Origin: an uncultured Clostridium sp.
GTDB taxonomy: Bacteria; Bacillota; Clostridia; Lachnospirales; Lachnospiraceae
Reading direction: 5' to 3'
Assembly: GCA_900543885.1 (NCBI GenBank)
Contig: UQTA01000006.1
Location: forward strand, 27,884-91,883
Length of the DNA stretch: 64,000 nt
The notes under the pieces are model-generated. The model made no database searches. It saw nothing but the letters and a program-made list of their open reading frames with translations, and had not been told where the DNA came from. Both the position numbers and the translations under genes were made by a program. Below, in pieces: positions 7,521 to 16,881 of the stretch (position 1 is its first letter; the number at the start of each line of letters is the position of its first letter).

Positions 7521-8636
7521 GTGGCATTAGAACATGATACACAGGTGCTGGCAAAGCAGATTTTGGAGGATTTGAAGCCTGAATTGATTCTTCCATCTCC
7601 TTATTCCATATGGGATCCCAGCAAAATGAAATTTGAAGTTGCGGGTGTTACAAATCCGCAGTCATTAGCGGAGATGCAGGCGCTATTGGTAAAGAAAGCA
7701 TTTACCGTTTCTGATATGTATATTTTACGTGTGATCCGAATGCTTGGGCATGCGGATCTGTTATCAATCTGTACAGTGCTGATGGCAGAACGTGAAAAGG
7801 AAGAACGAAAAGCCAAGGAGGAAAATCGGCCGACGCGTTGTATTCCGAAATTGGATCGGCGCTCCCTGAAAGAACGCCTTGATATGTTGGCAATGAGTGG
7901 TTTGGTTATTGTTGAAAAGTTTCAGATCAATGAAACCGTATACGCATATTTAAAGAGTGCAAAATCAGAAGCACACCAGACCCGGCAGATGTATTCTCTT
8001 ACTGCCCATGCAACATACGCTTTTCGGACCATGTTGGAGGCGGATCAGCAATTAAGGTTTGATTCAAAAACAATATGGCTTAATGAAATGACAAAAATGG
8101 AGCGGGCAAATGCTGGGTTACTTGCGGCGGTTTTTTTGAAGCAGAAGTATATGTCAAAATATATATTTTCTTATCGCCTGAAAAATGTGAAGGGTATAGA
8201 TGAGTTGCCAGCAATTATTGATTTTAAGAAAGAAGGAGTTATGCCTACTCGCCTGGTGATCTTCGCGGTTAATTTCTATACGAATGAGAGGATCGTAACC
8301 GAAAAAGATCATTCGTATTATATAAATTCAAAGATTAGGGGATTTTGTGCAGCTCTGCGTACAGTAATCCATGAAACCACAGGAAATGGATCTGCGTTTG
8401 CGGCCATCATATGCGAAGACGCTAAAGGTATACAAAAAGTAATTTCCATGATCCAGAACATTGATGAGCCGCTGATGAAGCATTGCATTTTTACGACAGG
8501 GACGGTATTGATATCACGGAGCGCGCTTTCAAAGGCGGATGTCTTGCCAGGATGTTTTGTAGAGCCGGTATTCAACACGGAAAAGGCGCGGTGGCAGATT
8601 GTTGGAGCAACAGGTTTTTATTTCCTGGAAGCATAA
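7521..8636 (+). CDS. Uncharacterised protein with winged-helix-like region
   Basis: A 371-residue cytoplasmic protein preceded by an AGCAGGGGGA box. Residues ~65-165 (YILRVIRMLGHADLLSI, then RRSLKERLDMLAMSGLV, then YSLTAHA) follow the order of a winged-helix DNA-binding unit like that of replication-relaxation proteins: helix, recognition helix, wing, then a 'YsLT' strand. The C-terminal half has alternating strands (RLVIFAVNFYTNE, AFAAIICEDAKGI) that could be a small nuclease-like or sensor fold, but no catalytic residues are recognised. It is the first gene of the island behind a palindromic control region and may be its regulator or a replication protein. Function unknown. Confidence 0.55.
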   Translation: MALEHDTQVLAKQILEDLKPELILPSPYSIWDPSKMKFEVAGVTNPQSLAEMQALLVKKAFTVSDMYILRVIRMLGHADLLSICTVLMAEREKEERKAKEENRPTRCIPKLDRRSLKERLDMLAMSGLVIVEKFQINETVYAYLKSAKSEAHQTRQMYSLTAHATYAFRTMLEADQQLRFDSKTIWLNEMTKMERANAGLLAAVFLKQKYMSKYIFSYRLKNVKGIDELPAIIDFKKEGVMPTRLVIFAVNFYTNERIVTEKDHSYYINSKIRGFCAALRTVIHETTGNGSAFAAIICEDAKGIQKVISMIQNIDEPLMKHCIFTTGTVLISRSALSKADVLPGCFVEPVFNTEKARWQIVGATGFYFLEA

Positions 8637-8684
8637 GAAGGGAGGAAGTGGACTGCCTGGCAGCGGACTTAGGCAGGAAATTAA

Positions 8685-8993
8685 ATGGCAAAAATAATGA
8701 AGGACATGGCACAGGAGCAGGCTCTTTTAGAAGTGGCCGACTTGCTTCAGCAGCTTAAAATATTGGATAACAGTACTAAAAATCCGGAATCTTCGCTGAG
8801 CTGTACCTATCGCGTTGGAAGTGGACGAATGCAGCGCCTTCCAATTTCTGAAAACTATCTGGTTAGTATGATTGCAACTGTTCAGACTGACTTGCAGAAG
8901 AAAATAAATAGCCTTTGTAAAAAATATCGTATTGAACTGGAAGCTGATGAGGCAGCATTGATGGGAACGGGGATGGGAGAGGATATTGAGTAA
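8685..8993 (+). CDS. Small hypothetical protein
   Basis: A 102-residue, helix-rich acidic protein with no recognised domain, signal peptide or membrane segment. A GGCAGGAAA box precedes the ATG. The gene follows the 371-residue protein by 48 bases and is probably cotranscribed with it. A competing frame (8483-8758) overlaps the upstream gene and has no ribosome binding site. Confidence 0.55.
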   Translation: MAKIMKDMAQEQALLEVADLLQQLKILDNSTKNPESSLSCTYRVGSGRMQRLPISENYLVSMIATVQTDLQKKINSLCKKYRIELEADEAALMGTGMGEDIE

Positions 8994-9027
8994 TCCACTT
9001 TGCTATAGCCTGCAGTTTCGACTATAG

Positions 9028-9177
9028 CGGTTAGCTTGGGGAAAGATTGTAGAGGATGATCTTCACCGGTTAGAGAAGCAGAAAAGACTGTATGGTAAAG
9101 AATTCATTATGTCATTTTTGAAATTGCTGCAGAAAACAGAATTTATTGATCGATTGATGGAGATTTGCAATGAATAA
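9028..9177 (+). pseudogene. Possible coding remnant
   Basis: A 49-codon open frame with a plausible amphipathic helical composition (DDLHRLEKQKRLYGKEF, FLKLLQKTEFIDRL) has no start codon until an internal ATG at 9109. It overlaps the next start by 8 bases (ATGAATAA). It may be the tail of a decayed gene or a 22-residue leader coupled to the next gene. Confidence 0.25.
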
Positions 9178-11308
9178 AAGAAAATCAATGAGCCGTTATG
9201 CCTTCTTGCTTTTGGGAATTGTGATTATGTCAGAACCGGTCCTGTCTTATGGTTATACGATAAAACAGCCGGTGGAAAGTGAACTTTCTGCATATGGAAA
9301 TGCTTTAGAGGATACAGACCAGAATGCAACAGTGGAAGTTGCCCCGCGGGAACTGGTTTCATGGAAGGTTTATTTTGTAGATGAAGAGAGCAGACAAATC
9401 CAGTTATCTGCAATGCGCAGTGGAACGATTTTAGAGGGTGAAGAGCTGGTTATACCATATGCGAACAGCCTGATCGTAAACGGGCATCGCTGGCTAGCAA
9501 ATGAGGACTCACCATACCGGATAAATGTATATGGGCCGGGTGAAAAAATCATCTATATCACTTATTCGGATGAAGGATCTGTCGGGGATGCAGACGATCC
9601 AGAGGCGTCGGAACGGGAACGCTTTGAAATGTATCTTGAAAGGGTTAAAAAAGCGGATGCAGCAATCACTGGAAAGGAAGCAGAGGAGATTCTGGATGAT
9701 CAGATAATTTGTGAAAGTAACGCCAAATGTTCTTATCGTCTGCGAAGTCTGTCAACGCAGATAAAGAATACTGCTGCCACTCCTGTTTATGTGATTGCGA
9801 AAGACTGTGCGGCAACAGGGGTGATTTTGAAGGAATTATACAGTACTTCTGTGGAGTACAGCACAAATCTTCTGGATACGATTCAGCTGGATGGAGCGGA
9901 ATATAGAATTTACGTGTTTCTCGTAAATAAAAAATTTGGAGAAACTTGTAGTCATAACTGGAAACTGGAGAAGCGAACAGAAGCAACATGCCTGTCATCA
10001 GGGTCAGAGAAATATGTTTGCAGTATCTGCAGTAAGACAGAAGTAAAAACGTTACCGGCCCTGGGGCATGTGGATGAAAATGGTGACTCATTATGTGACA
10101 GGTGTGGGAAGCGCACAGAGGAACAGAATGACGGAGACCGGATCACGGCAACGTATAGGCCATCCCAGAGTGAATATCAGATGCAGTTTGTCTGTGTGAG
10201 TGAAAACTTTCAGAATGGCTATCTTTATATTTCGGATACGGGAATACCGGCAAGTGAATTTGGAGGTTATGGATCACTTGATTATATGCTTTCCAATCCA
10301 TACCAGGCTTTTGTTGGTACATTTGCGGACTGTTTCAGCATTACAGGGCAGGCACTGATGCCGATTGATGCAGATGGTGCGCTTGCGTATGCAGCTATTA
10401 TGTCTAAGGAAGAAGTGCTTGCATATCGTGGGCAGATAGAAGGTGATTACATTACAAGAACCGTAGAAAATGGACAACTTGTGGTTGTACATGAGGATGG
10501 TTCAACGAGCCTTGTGGCACCTACGGATGATATGTTGCTTCGCCCGGCTATTGTGCTCAGTGCTCCAGATGCCGGTACCGCGGATCCAATCTATTGGTCA
10601 GTGGGAGATGTCCAGAAAGTAGTGATCGATCAGAAAACTTATGAATTTCGGTGTGTAGATACAAATTATTATGATAAATCCGAAAATCATCAGAAACTGG
10701 CATTGTTCCTTTGTGATGATGTGATTCCGGCAAATTATGGAAGTGAGTATTCATATTTGCCAGATGGAGAGGGTGATATGAGCCAGGTATTTCTCCCGGG
10801 ACCCGTAGTAAATTTTGGTGATGAAAGTGATTATAAGTATTCCAAGATACATAGTTGGCTGAGCGAGCATCAGAATGGAATTTTTCAGAGCTTTAACTGT
10901 CATATTGGCGTGGACAGTGCATTTACCGGAAGCACAGGTAAGGGGCGGTTCAGTGAATTAAGTGACCAGGATTTGACTGTGCATAGTATCGGATATCAGA
11001 GACTGACAGCCAGACTTTTTAGCTTATCGGTGGAAGAGGCATTAAAGTATAAAGATTATCTTTGGAAATTAGGTGATACGGATTCGGATAATCCGGAAGC
11101 GGTAACCGATAATTTCTGCAATGGATATTGGCTGCGTTCTCCTATGGGGAATACAGCTGCTGACAGTGGATATGCCTATATCGTGGATCTGGTCAATGGA
11201 ATGATCCGGCCAGAGGCAGTGAAACCGGATGGCAGTAGTACTGATGAAGAGTTAAGGGTAACTACTTCGATTGGTGTAAGACCAGCCTTTGCGGTACCGC
11301 AGGGATGA
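9170..11308 (+). CDS. Secreted surface protein with DUF6273-like C-terminus
   Basis: A 712-residue exported protein. Residues 1-28 form a signal peptide (basic start, then YAFLLLGIVIMSEPVLS). The middle carries a Cys/His-rich module (about 260-310: SHNW, ATCLSSGSEKYVCSIC, ALGHVDENGDSLCDRCG) often repeated in Lachnospiraceae surface proteins. The C-terminal half has the DUF6273 hallmarks WLRSP and, at the very end, GVRPAF. No sortase motif, repeat anchor or membrane segment follows, so it may be free or held by partners. It is followed after 28 bases by the acidic protein gene, probably in the same operon. The exact role is unknown. Confidence 0.7.
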   Translation: MNKRKSMSRYAFLLLGIVIMSEPVLSYGYTIKQPVESELSAYGNALEDTDQNATVEVAPRELVSWKVYFVDEESRQIQLSAMRSGTILEGEELVIPYANSLIVNGHRWLANEDSPYRINVYGPGEKIIYITYSDEGSVGDADDPEASERERFEMYLERVKKADAAITGKEAEEILDDQIICESNAKCSYRLRSLSTQIKNTAATPVYVIAKDCAATGVILKELYSTSVEYSTNLLDTIQLDGAEYRIYVFLVNKKFGETCSHNWKLEKRTEATCLSSGSEKYVCSICSKTEVKTLPALGHVDENGDSLCDRCGKRTEEQNDGDRITATYRPSQSEYQMQFVCVSENFQNGYLYISDTGIPASEFGGYGSLDYMLSNPYQAFVGTFADCFSITGQALMPIDADGALAYAAIMSKEEVLAYRGQIEGDYITRTVENGQLVVVHEDGSTSLVAPTDDMLLRPAIVLSAPDAGTADPIYWSVGDVQKVVIDQKTYEFRCVDTNYYDKSENHQKLALFLCDDVIPANYGSEYSYLPDGEGDMSQVFLPGPVVNFGDESDYKYSKIHSWLSEHQNGIFQSFNCHIGVDSAFTGSTGKGRFSELSDQDLTVHSIGYQRLTARLFSLSVEEALKYKDYLWKLGDTDSDNPEAVTDNFCNGYWLRSPMGNTAADSGYAYIVDLVNGMIRPEAVKPDGSSTDEELRVTTSIGVRPAFAVPQG

Positions 11309-11336
11309 TCATAGAAAATTAGTAGGAGGAATTTGA

Positions 11337-12083
11337 ATGAGGAAACGAGGCGTTGTGATCTTAATGGCAGCTGCACTTACCGCTTCTGTTCCGGCAACCG
11401 CGCTGGCTGATCAGTTTGCCGGTCAGATAGCTTTGAATGGGGAGGCTGCTTCGGAAGATGTTGTTGATGAGGAAAGTCCGGTGGACATGGATCAGACAGA
11501 AGAAGCAGAGGATGAAAACCATGAAGAGTCGGAGAACGCGGGTTTGGAGGAGACGGATGAGGCAGAAGCAGGAACGGAAGAATCGGAACCCGAAGAGTCA
11601 GAGGAAGAGGTAAAGGAATCAGAAAAATCTGATGAGAGCAGTGAATCAGAAAATGAAGATGCTGCCTCAGAGGGATTGGAATCGAAAGAAGATGAGTTAG
11701 AGGACGAAGACACAGAAGAGACTGAAGAGAAGGAGGTAGTGGACGAGACAGAACTGGCGGATGAACTCCAGAAAGAACCGTCAAAAGCGCCAGAAGAGGA
11801 AGCCGGGGATATGCCGGAAATCGGAACGGAAGAATTTACAGCATGGTTTAAGAAAAACTGTAAAGAGGATTTTTTATGGGAGATGCTGGCAGAGCATGTA
11901 GAGGATGACACATTTTTTACCTGGGCGGTAGAACACGATAAGCTGTATTATAAAGCATTTAAAGCCTATCAGAAGATCCTGGAGAAAGACGGGCAGCCAG
12001 ATGAAGAAATATCTTCCGAGGTAGATGCAGAAACAGAAGAAGACATGGCCATACTGGATGAAGAGGTGGAGGAACTGACATGA
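11337..12083 (+). CDS. Secreted Glu/Ser-rich acidic protein
   Basis: The 248-residue protein has a classic signal peptide (residues 1-24, ending ATALA) and an AGTAGGAGG box. Residues ~35-160 are low-complexity Glu/Asp/Ser, probably disordered and strongly negative. Residues ~160-215 form a compact, Trp/Phe-rich helical unit (EIGTEEFTAWF, DFLWEML, EDDTFFTW). Its first part resembles a segment near the N-terminus of the next protein (DIGSDAFSEWF, ETLWDWF, EDDT). The stop overlaps the next start (ATGA), so the two genes are coupled and the shared unit may let the products associate. Function unknown. Confidence 0.7.
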   Translation: MRKRGVVILMAAALTASVPATALADQFAGQIALNGEAASEDVVDEESPVDMDQTEEAEDENHEESENAGLEETDEAEAGTEESEPEESEEEVKESEKSDESSESENEDAASEGLESKEDELEDEDTEETEEKEVVDETELADELQKEPSKAPEEEAGDMPEIGTEEFTAWFKKNCKEDFLWEMLAEHVEDDTFFTWAVEHDKLYYKAFKAYQKILEKDGQPDEEISSEVDAETEEDMAILDEEVEELT

Positions 12084-15000
12084 AAAAACGTAGATATCGA
12101 AGACTGTTTGCGGTGCTGACTGCCGCGATGTTCAGTGCCTGCAATGTTTCCACCGCGCTTGCGATGCCACTGCAGGAACTCACGGAAGATTATCAGGACT
12201 TCAATACAAAGCTGGTTGAAGAGAGTCGGCCGAAGGATATTGGCAGTGATGCATTCTCAGAGTGGTTTTTTACATATTTGGAAGAAGAAACTCTGTGGGA
12301 CTGGTTTTATGGTGTTATGGAGGATGATACCAACGAAGATTACAGCGCACTGTATTCCTGGTATGAAAAAAATCAGGAGCAAATTGCAAAACAGTTGGGT
12401 GCAAATGCTTCGGCACTTATGGCAAGCAGTGTAGGAGATCTTTGGAATAACTGGATCGATGGGAATTTTGATCTTACTGGAGACGGAACAGAGAGCAATC
12501 CGTATCAGATTGAAGATCTGGAAGATCTGATGATCATGACACAGGCGATTGCAGCTGGTACAGGTAATTATGATACTGCCCATTATCGGTTAATGGATGA
12601 TATTGATCTTTCCTTTACCATTAATAATGGAAACTGGAACCCAATTGGCTGGTATCAGAATGCAGCACAGTTATCCGGTAATGTATCCAATAGTTTTAAG
12701 GGTACTTTTGACGGAGATGGCCATACAATCAGTGGCCTGAAAATTGTAAATATTTCAAAAAATCTTCAGAATGTTGGCCTTTTTGGAGTCTTGGATGGCG
12801 CGGTTGTAAAAAATCTGGTCATCGAAGATGCCCGTGTATATGGATATAACCATGTTGGCATTCTGGCCGGCCAGATAAAAGGGGAGTCCGTAATCACGGA
12901 CGTGACAGTTGAAGGAACTGCTGCTGCCAATACATCATCTGGTGGTTATGCTTCTGATGCAGCGGTAGGTGGTCTGGCTGGAAAAATTTTCGGAAGCAGT
13001 TCTGGCTCCAGGGCTACGATCGAAAATGTAACAGCAACCGTGAATACAGTGAACCTCGGTGCTACCAGTAAAACGGGCGGTATTGCCGGTGAGGTGAGCA
13101 ATGCCTATATCGTTGATACCAGTGTATCCGCGACCGGAAATAATATCCTGGGCAGATATTATGTAGGCGGTATCGTCGGAGCAATGAGCAGCGGTACATC
13201 CCTTTACAATGTGTCCGTGGACGGAACAATTGGCGGAAACGGTGCCTATGCGGTTGGCGGTATCACTGGTTATTATGAAGGCGGAGAAATTGTTGTTGCC
13301 CGCATGTTTGGAGAGATCGGAAAGACAAATGCGGGAACAGCAAGAGAAGGCATCTTTATCGGTACCCGCAAAGATTCCGTTGATATGAAATATGGCACAA
13401 CCTCTGGGAAGAACCTGGCGTACTGGTTCACGACCGTAGCCAATAAGACAAAAGCGATTGTCGGAAGTGGAAAATCATCAGATACGACCGTTACCGATGC
13501 GGCCCACATCGGATATTGGAATGATAATGAAGTTCACTACTATTTGAAAAATGGAGCCAATGAAACCTATGATGCCAGCAGATATTTCTATGAAGAACTG
13601 GAAGACGGAATCCGCAATATTGTAGTTACCAGACTGGATCGGGATTTTACGGTAGCAGATTACGAAAATGGCCTGCCATTTTCCATTGATCATTATGCAC
13701 CGGGAACATATGGGCAGCCGGTGAAAGGCTATTTATTGTCGGTTAGTCGTGTAGATGTGGCAAATTCCAATGGCACATTTGATCAGGATGTGGCTACTTT
13801 TACGGCATATCCGGGAGGTGCCAACAGTTTTTACCGGATCATCGATAAAGATAGTTCTGCTGCTGTCAGACCGGGAGAAACGGTCCATGTAACGACCGCA
13901 GCCAAGAATACAAATGGAAGCATTTATCAGATGGTAACGGATGAAAATGAGCCTGGCGGCGTAAAGCCACCAACCTATACGGATGAGGACGGAAATCCGC
14001 AGGATATGACGTATCAGACCGGTGGGGGATATACGTTTGAAATGCCAGAGCATAGCACAGAGCTGGATGTAGAGTACATCAGGACAACCTCAAAACTTTC
14101 CATGGATCCGGCCAATGTGACGTTCCATGTGGTACAGACCCGGACCGGGGACCGGAAAAATCCGACGGTGCAGACAGTAGTATTGGATGGCAACAACAAT
14201 CAGCTTGCAACGTATACCGGAAATGATCTTTCTGCGATCAATGTTAATCCGGTTACTGTAAATGCTGTACACAATGATACCGGAGCAAGTACGGATAAAA
14301 CACACAGCTGGAGCATTGACGATTCCGATCTTGTGGTAAATGCATCCGATGCAGGTTATGTGGAGACGGCTGCAAAGATCAAACCGAATATGGCCGGCAG
14401 TTGGATCAATGGCCTGTTAAATAAAGCGGTAAAAGCGCAGCAGGATAATAACTACTTAAGCGCAATTCCAGCTACTGTAACCAGCAAAAATGCAATTTTG
14501 ACAGCTTCAACCAATGCAGACACCTCACCGGATCATAAATCTGTTTACGGAAATGTGACCGTCACGGTTGATTTTAAGATTGTGGATGAGACAACGCTCC
14601 GCGTTGAAGGAGTGGAATTAAACAAGAACAATATCACTTATACCATTACCAGGAAACTCACTGGAGACCGGAAAAATCCGACAGAAACCATTTTTGCAGA
14701 TGAACCGCAGATCCTGGCAGCAAGTCTCAGACCGGCCCAGAGTTTTACCCAGAATGTGCGTTGGGAAGATGAGAATCCCAAACAGTATTTAAAGATTACT
14801 CCACAGGGAAGCTTTGAGCATGAGTTGAAAGTGGAAGCAAAGTATGATCCGAATGGCGCTGATAACCCTGCATGGATCCAGAATGTCATTAATGCAGATA
14901 ATCAGAAGCGGGATGCGGATCCTTATGAGAAGCTCTCCGGAACAGCAACGCAGGTAGAGCATGTGACCGTTACCAGTGAGGATGCTACGAATGGCCACCA

Positions 15001-16291
15001 GACCGCAGACTGCGAGGTTACATTGAAATTTGTCACAGTGGATGAGACCGTCATTCACCCGGAAAGTGTTCAGATGGGCCAGCAACAGGTGAAATTTGAT
15101 CTTCAGGCAACCAAAGAGGGTGATATTAATTCTGCAGTGAAAACCCGGACTGGATTTGATCCGGTACAGCTTAGCTGCACCGTACTGCCGGATTGTAGTT
15201 CAGATGCTTTACATACACCATATAACCGTGAAGTAATCTGGTCCGTATCGGATACGGATGTGGCAAGTATTTCCCAGACCGGTCTTCTGGCACCGAATCC
15301 AAATGCACAGTGGATTAAGGATGCTGAGCATGTAGCGCCGTATACTGGAACCAAGACGATCAAAGCGATTGCAACGACTGTTGACGGTCAGAAAGTGGGC
15401 GAAACCACGGTCGTTTTAAATTATGCTGCAAGGTGTATTGAGATGCCGGAAACAGAAACTCTGGATCTGGTACTCACGATGACCGGAAGAAGAAACTCTC
15501 CAATCTATACATTTGGTGATATGCCGCAGAAACAGGTGATTGCAACAACATATCAGGAAAAACGACCGGTTACTTACAGTTCTTCCAATACATCTGTGCT
15601 GCAGGTTTCTGCAGACGGAACGATCCGGCCAGTTCAGGATGCTGGTCTGAAGTGGATCAGAAAGGCGTGTGTAAGTCCGTATACGGGAACAATTCAGGCG
15701 GTTATTACCGGAACGGATGCGACTGGTTCAGACAGCACCGTTGTGACATTAAAAATTACAGTATCCGACCAGACAACTTATTCATCATCCTCCAGCGGTG
15801 GCGGCGGAGGTGGTGGCGGTGGCGGAAGCCACAGCTCAAAGGCAGTAGCCACCTCCGGCACAACACCTGCTGCCAGCAGTCTGCCGGAATATGTTGTGCG
15901 AGGAACATGGACAGAAACTGAGCAGCATAAATGGATGTTCCGCGATGATACACGTACTTATGCATCTAAATGGGCAGCAATTTATAATCCATATGCGGAT
16001 AAAACCAAAGGCCAGCAGGAATATGACTGGTTCCGGTTTGATGAATCCGGTTATATGGTGACAGGCTGGTTTACAGATGTCGATGGAAACAGATACTATT
16101 TGAACCCGGTATCGGATGGTACACAGGGACGTATGGTAACCGGTTGGTATTGGATTGACGGAATGTGTTATTACTTTAACCCCGTCTCTGATGGAACCAG
16201 AGGAGCCATGAAAAGAAATTGTGAAATTGACGGATATCAGTTAAATGTAGATGGTATCTGGGTTGTGAATGGAGTAGTTCAGACAAAATAA
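12080..16291 (+). CDS. Large secreted GLUG / Ig-like / cell-wall-binding-repeat protein
   Basis: A 1,403-residue exported protein with, in order: a signal peptide (1-29, ending TALAM); a short Trp-rich helical unit shared with the upstream acidic protein (about 50-85); a beta-helical region with GLUG-type GGLAG/GGIAGE/GGIVGAM/GGITGY repeats (about 130-470); and several Ig-like units of 120-150 residues (about 680-1230), two opening with GDRKNPT. A long Gly run near residue 1240 follows. The C-terminal choline-binding-type repeats (GWFTDVDGNRYYLNPVSDGTQG, GWYWIDGMCYYFNPVSDGTRG) are expected to hold the protein non-covalently on the cell wall. It looks like an adhesin or wall scaffold. A hairpin follows the stop. 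Confidence 0.8.
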   Translation: MKKRRYRRLFAVLTAAMFSACNVSTALAMPLQELTEDYQDFNTKLVEESRPKDIGSDAFSEWFFTYLEEETLWDWFYGVMEDDTNEDYSALYSWYEKNQEQIAKQLGANASALMASSVGDLWNNWIDGNFDLTGDGTESNPYQIEDLEDLMIMTQAIAAGTGNYDTAHYRLMDDIDLSFTINNGNWNPIGWYQNAAQLSGNVSNSFKGTFDGDGHTISGLKIVNISKNLQNVGLFGVLDGAVVKNLVIEDARVYGYNHVGILAGQIKGESVITDVTVEGTAAANTSSGGYASDAAVGGLAGKIFGSSSGSRATIENVTATVNTVNLGATSKTGGIAGEVSNAYIVDTSVSATGNNILGRYYVGGIVGAMSSGTSLYNVSVDGTIGGNGAYAVGGITGYYEGGEIVVARMFGEIGKTNAGTAREGIFIGTRKDSVDMKYGTTSGKNLAYWFTTVANKTKAIVGSGKSSDTTVTDAAHIGYWNDNEVHYYLKNGANETYDASRYFYEELEDGIRNIVVTRLDRDFTVADYENGLPFSIDHYAPGTYGQPVKGYLLSVSRVDVANSNGTFDQDVATFTAYPGGANSFYRIIDKDSSAAVRPGETVHVTTAAKNTNGSIYQMVTDENEPGGVKPPTYTDEDGNPQDMTYQTGGGYTFEMPEHSTELDVEYIRTTSKLSMDPANVTFHVVQTRTGDRKNPTVQTVVLDGNNNQLATYTGNDLSAINVNPVTVNAVHNDTGASTDKTHSWSIDDSDLVVNASDAGYVETAAKIKPNMAGSWINGLLNKAVKAQQDNNYLSAIPATVTSKNAILTASTNADTSPDHKSVYGNVTVTVDFKIVDETTLRVEGVELNKNNITYTITRKLTGDRKNPTETIFADEPQILAASLRPAQSFTQNVRWEDENPKQYLKITPQGSFEHELKVEAKYDPNGADNPAWIQNVINADNQKRDADPYEKLSGTATQVEHVTVTSEDATNGHQTADCEVTLKFVTVDETVIHPESVQMGQQQVKFDLQATKEGDINSAVKTRTGFDPVQLSCTVLPDCSSDALHTPYNREVIWSVSDTDVASISQTGLLAPNPNAQWIKDAEHVAPYTGTKTIKAIATTVDGQKVGETTVVLNYAARCIEMPETETLDLVLTMTGRRNSPIYTFGDMPQKQVIATTYQEKRPVTYSSSNTSVLQVSADGTIRPVQDAGLKWIRKACVSPYTGTIQAVITGTDATGSDSTVVTLKITVSDQTTYSSSSSGGGGGGGGGGSHSSKAVATSGTTPAASSLPEYVVRGTWTETEQHKWMFRDDTRTYASKWAAIYNPYADKTKGQQEYDWFRFDESGYMVTGWFTDVDGNRYYLNPVSDGTQGRMVTGWYWIDGMCYYFNPVSDGTRGAMKRNCEIDGYQLNVDGIWVVNGVVQTK

Positions 16292-16316
16292 ATATACCAG
16301 GTGTATTTATTATTTT

Positions 16317-16342
16317 GGTGGTGCCCTGCTAAGGGCACCGCC
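16317..16342 (+). terminator. Hairpin after the GLUG protein
   Basis: GGTGGTGCCC at 16317-16326 pairs with GGGCACCGCC at 16333-16342 (one G-T pair). There is no T run, so it may be a processing or partial termination site. Confidence 0.45.
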
Positions 16343-16380
16343 ATCAAAAAATAAGTGACCATACACAGGGGGAGCTGCCG

Positions 16381-16554
16381 TTGGAAAAGCCGGGAAACAA
16401 TCAAGATGAAGAATCCGCAAAAGATTGGAAATTACTTTTTGAATTGTATGAAATTCTAAAAAAGAGGGTTGATGCCAGGGAAGAAAAGATGCGGGATTAT
16501 GTAAGAAAAGTTGGCTTGACAGAGAAAGAAAAGAATAAAGATGAGCAGCAATAA
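16381..16554 (+). CDS. Small charged helical protein (57 aa, TTG start)
   Basis: This frame begins at TTG with a strong AGGGGGAG box 6 bases upstream and encodes 57 residues rich in Lys and Glu (DWKLLFELYEILKKRV, then REEKMRDYVRKVGLTEKEKNK). It is predicted to be one or two amphipathic helices, with no signal peptide. It lies 90 bases after the GLUG protein gene. The box and the composition support a real gene. Function unknown. Confidence 0.5.
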   Translation: MEKPGNNQDEESAKDWKLLFELYEILKKRVDAREEKMRDYVRKVGLTEKEKNKDEQQ

Positions 16555-16881
16555 CAATGCAGGGAATCGTATGCTGTCAAAGGGATACGGTTCAGTTTCC
16601 GCAGGCGCGGTGTGTACCTTGAAAACTGAATAGTATGATAGCAAAAGAATATGCAGTATGGAAAATTCCCATGCTGCGGAATATGAATAACGTTTTTTGA
16701 CTATAATTGAAATACTGGAAGCACCGAAAAAATGTTTTATATTCCATGTTAACAGCCGAAAAAATGTTAAGATTTATAAAATAACGTCCGAAAAAATGTT
16801 AAAATAATTAGAATTACAGCCGAAAAAATGTTATAATTAAAACGGCGGTAGGAAACATATGCGTTTTGGAGGAGGTTTTTT
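16555..16881 (+). promoter_or_regulatory. Leader region of the ATPase gene
   Basis: A 327-base gene-free stretch. Its second half holds four phased repeats (listed separately). TATAAT at 16832-16837 overlaps the last base of the fourth repeat and lies 45 bases before the ATPase start, with no good -35. The first half has no recognisable structure. Confidence 0.4.
16723..16832 (+). repeat. Four 14-bp repeats at an exact 32-bp period
   Basis: nCCGAAAAAATGTT occurs at 16723, 16755, 16787 and 16819. The 13 bases after the first are identical in all four copies, and the spacing is 32 bp each time, about three helical turns, so all sites face the same side of the DNA. The spacers are AT-rich and unrelated, apart from an A-rich preference next to the repeat. 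This is the arrangement of iterons or a multi-site operator, not of a CRISPR array. Confidence 0.85.

Noticed and set aside
8483..8758. A 91-codon frame between the two first island genes
   Set aside because: It overlaps the 3' end of the 371-residue gene in another frame and has no ribosome binding site.
16600..16650. Sequence resembling the tail of an rRNA operon spacer (CCTTGAAAACTGAATAG)
   Set aside because: No rRNA or tRNA gene is adjacent. The short match is probably chance.
16723..16832. Possible small CRISPR array
   Set aside because: Only 14 bases are conserved in each 32-bp unit, spacers are 18 bp and AT-rich, and no cas gene is near. It fits iterons or operators better.
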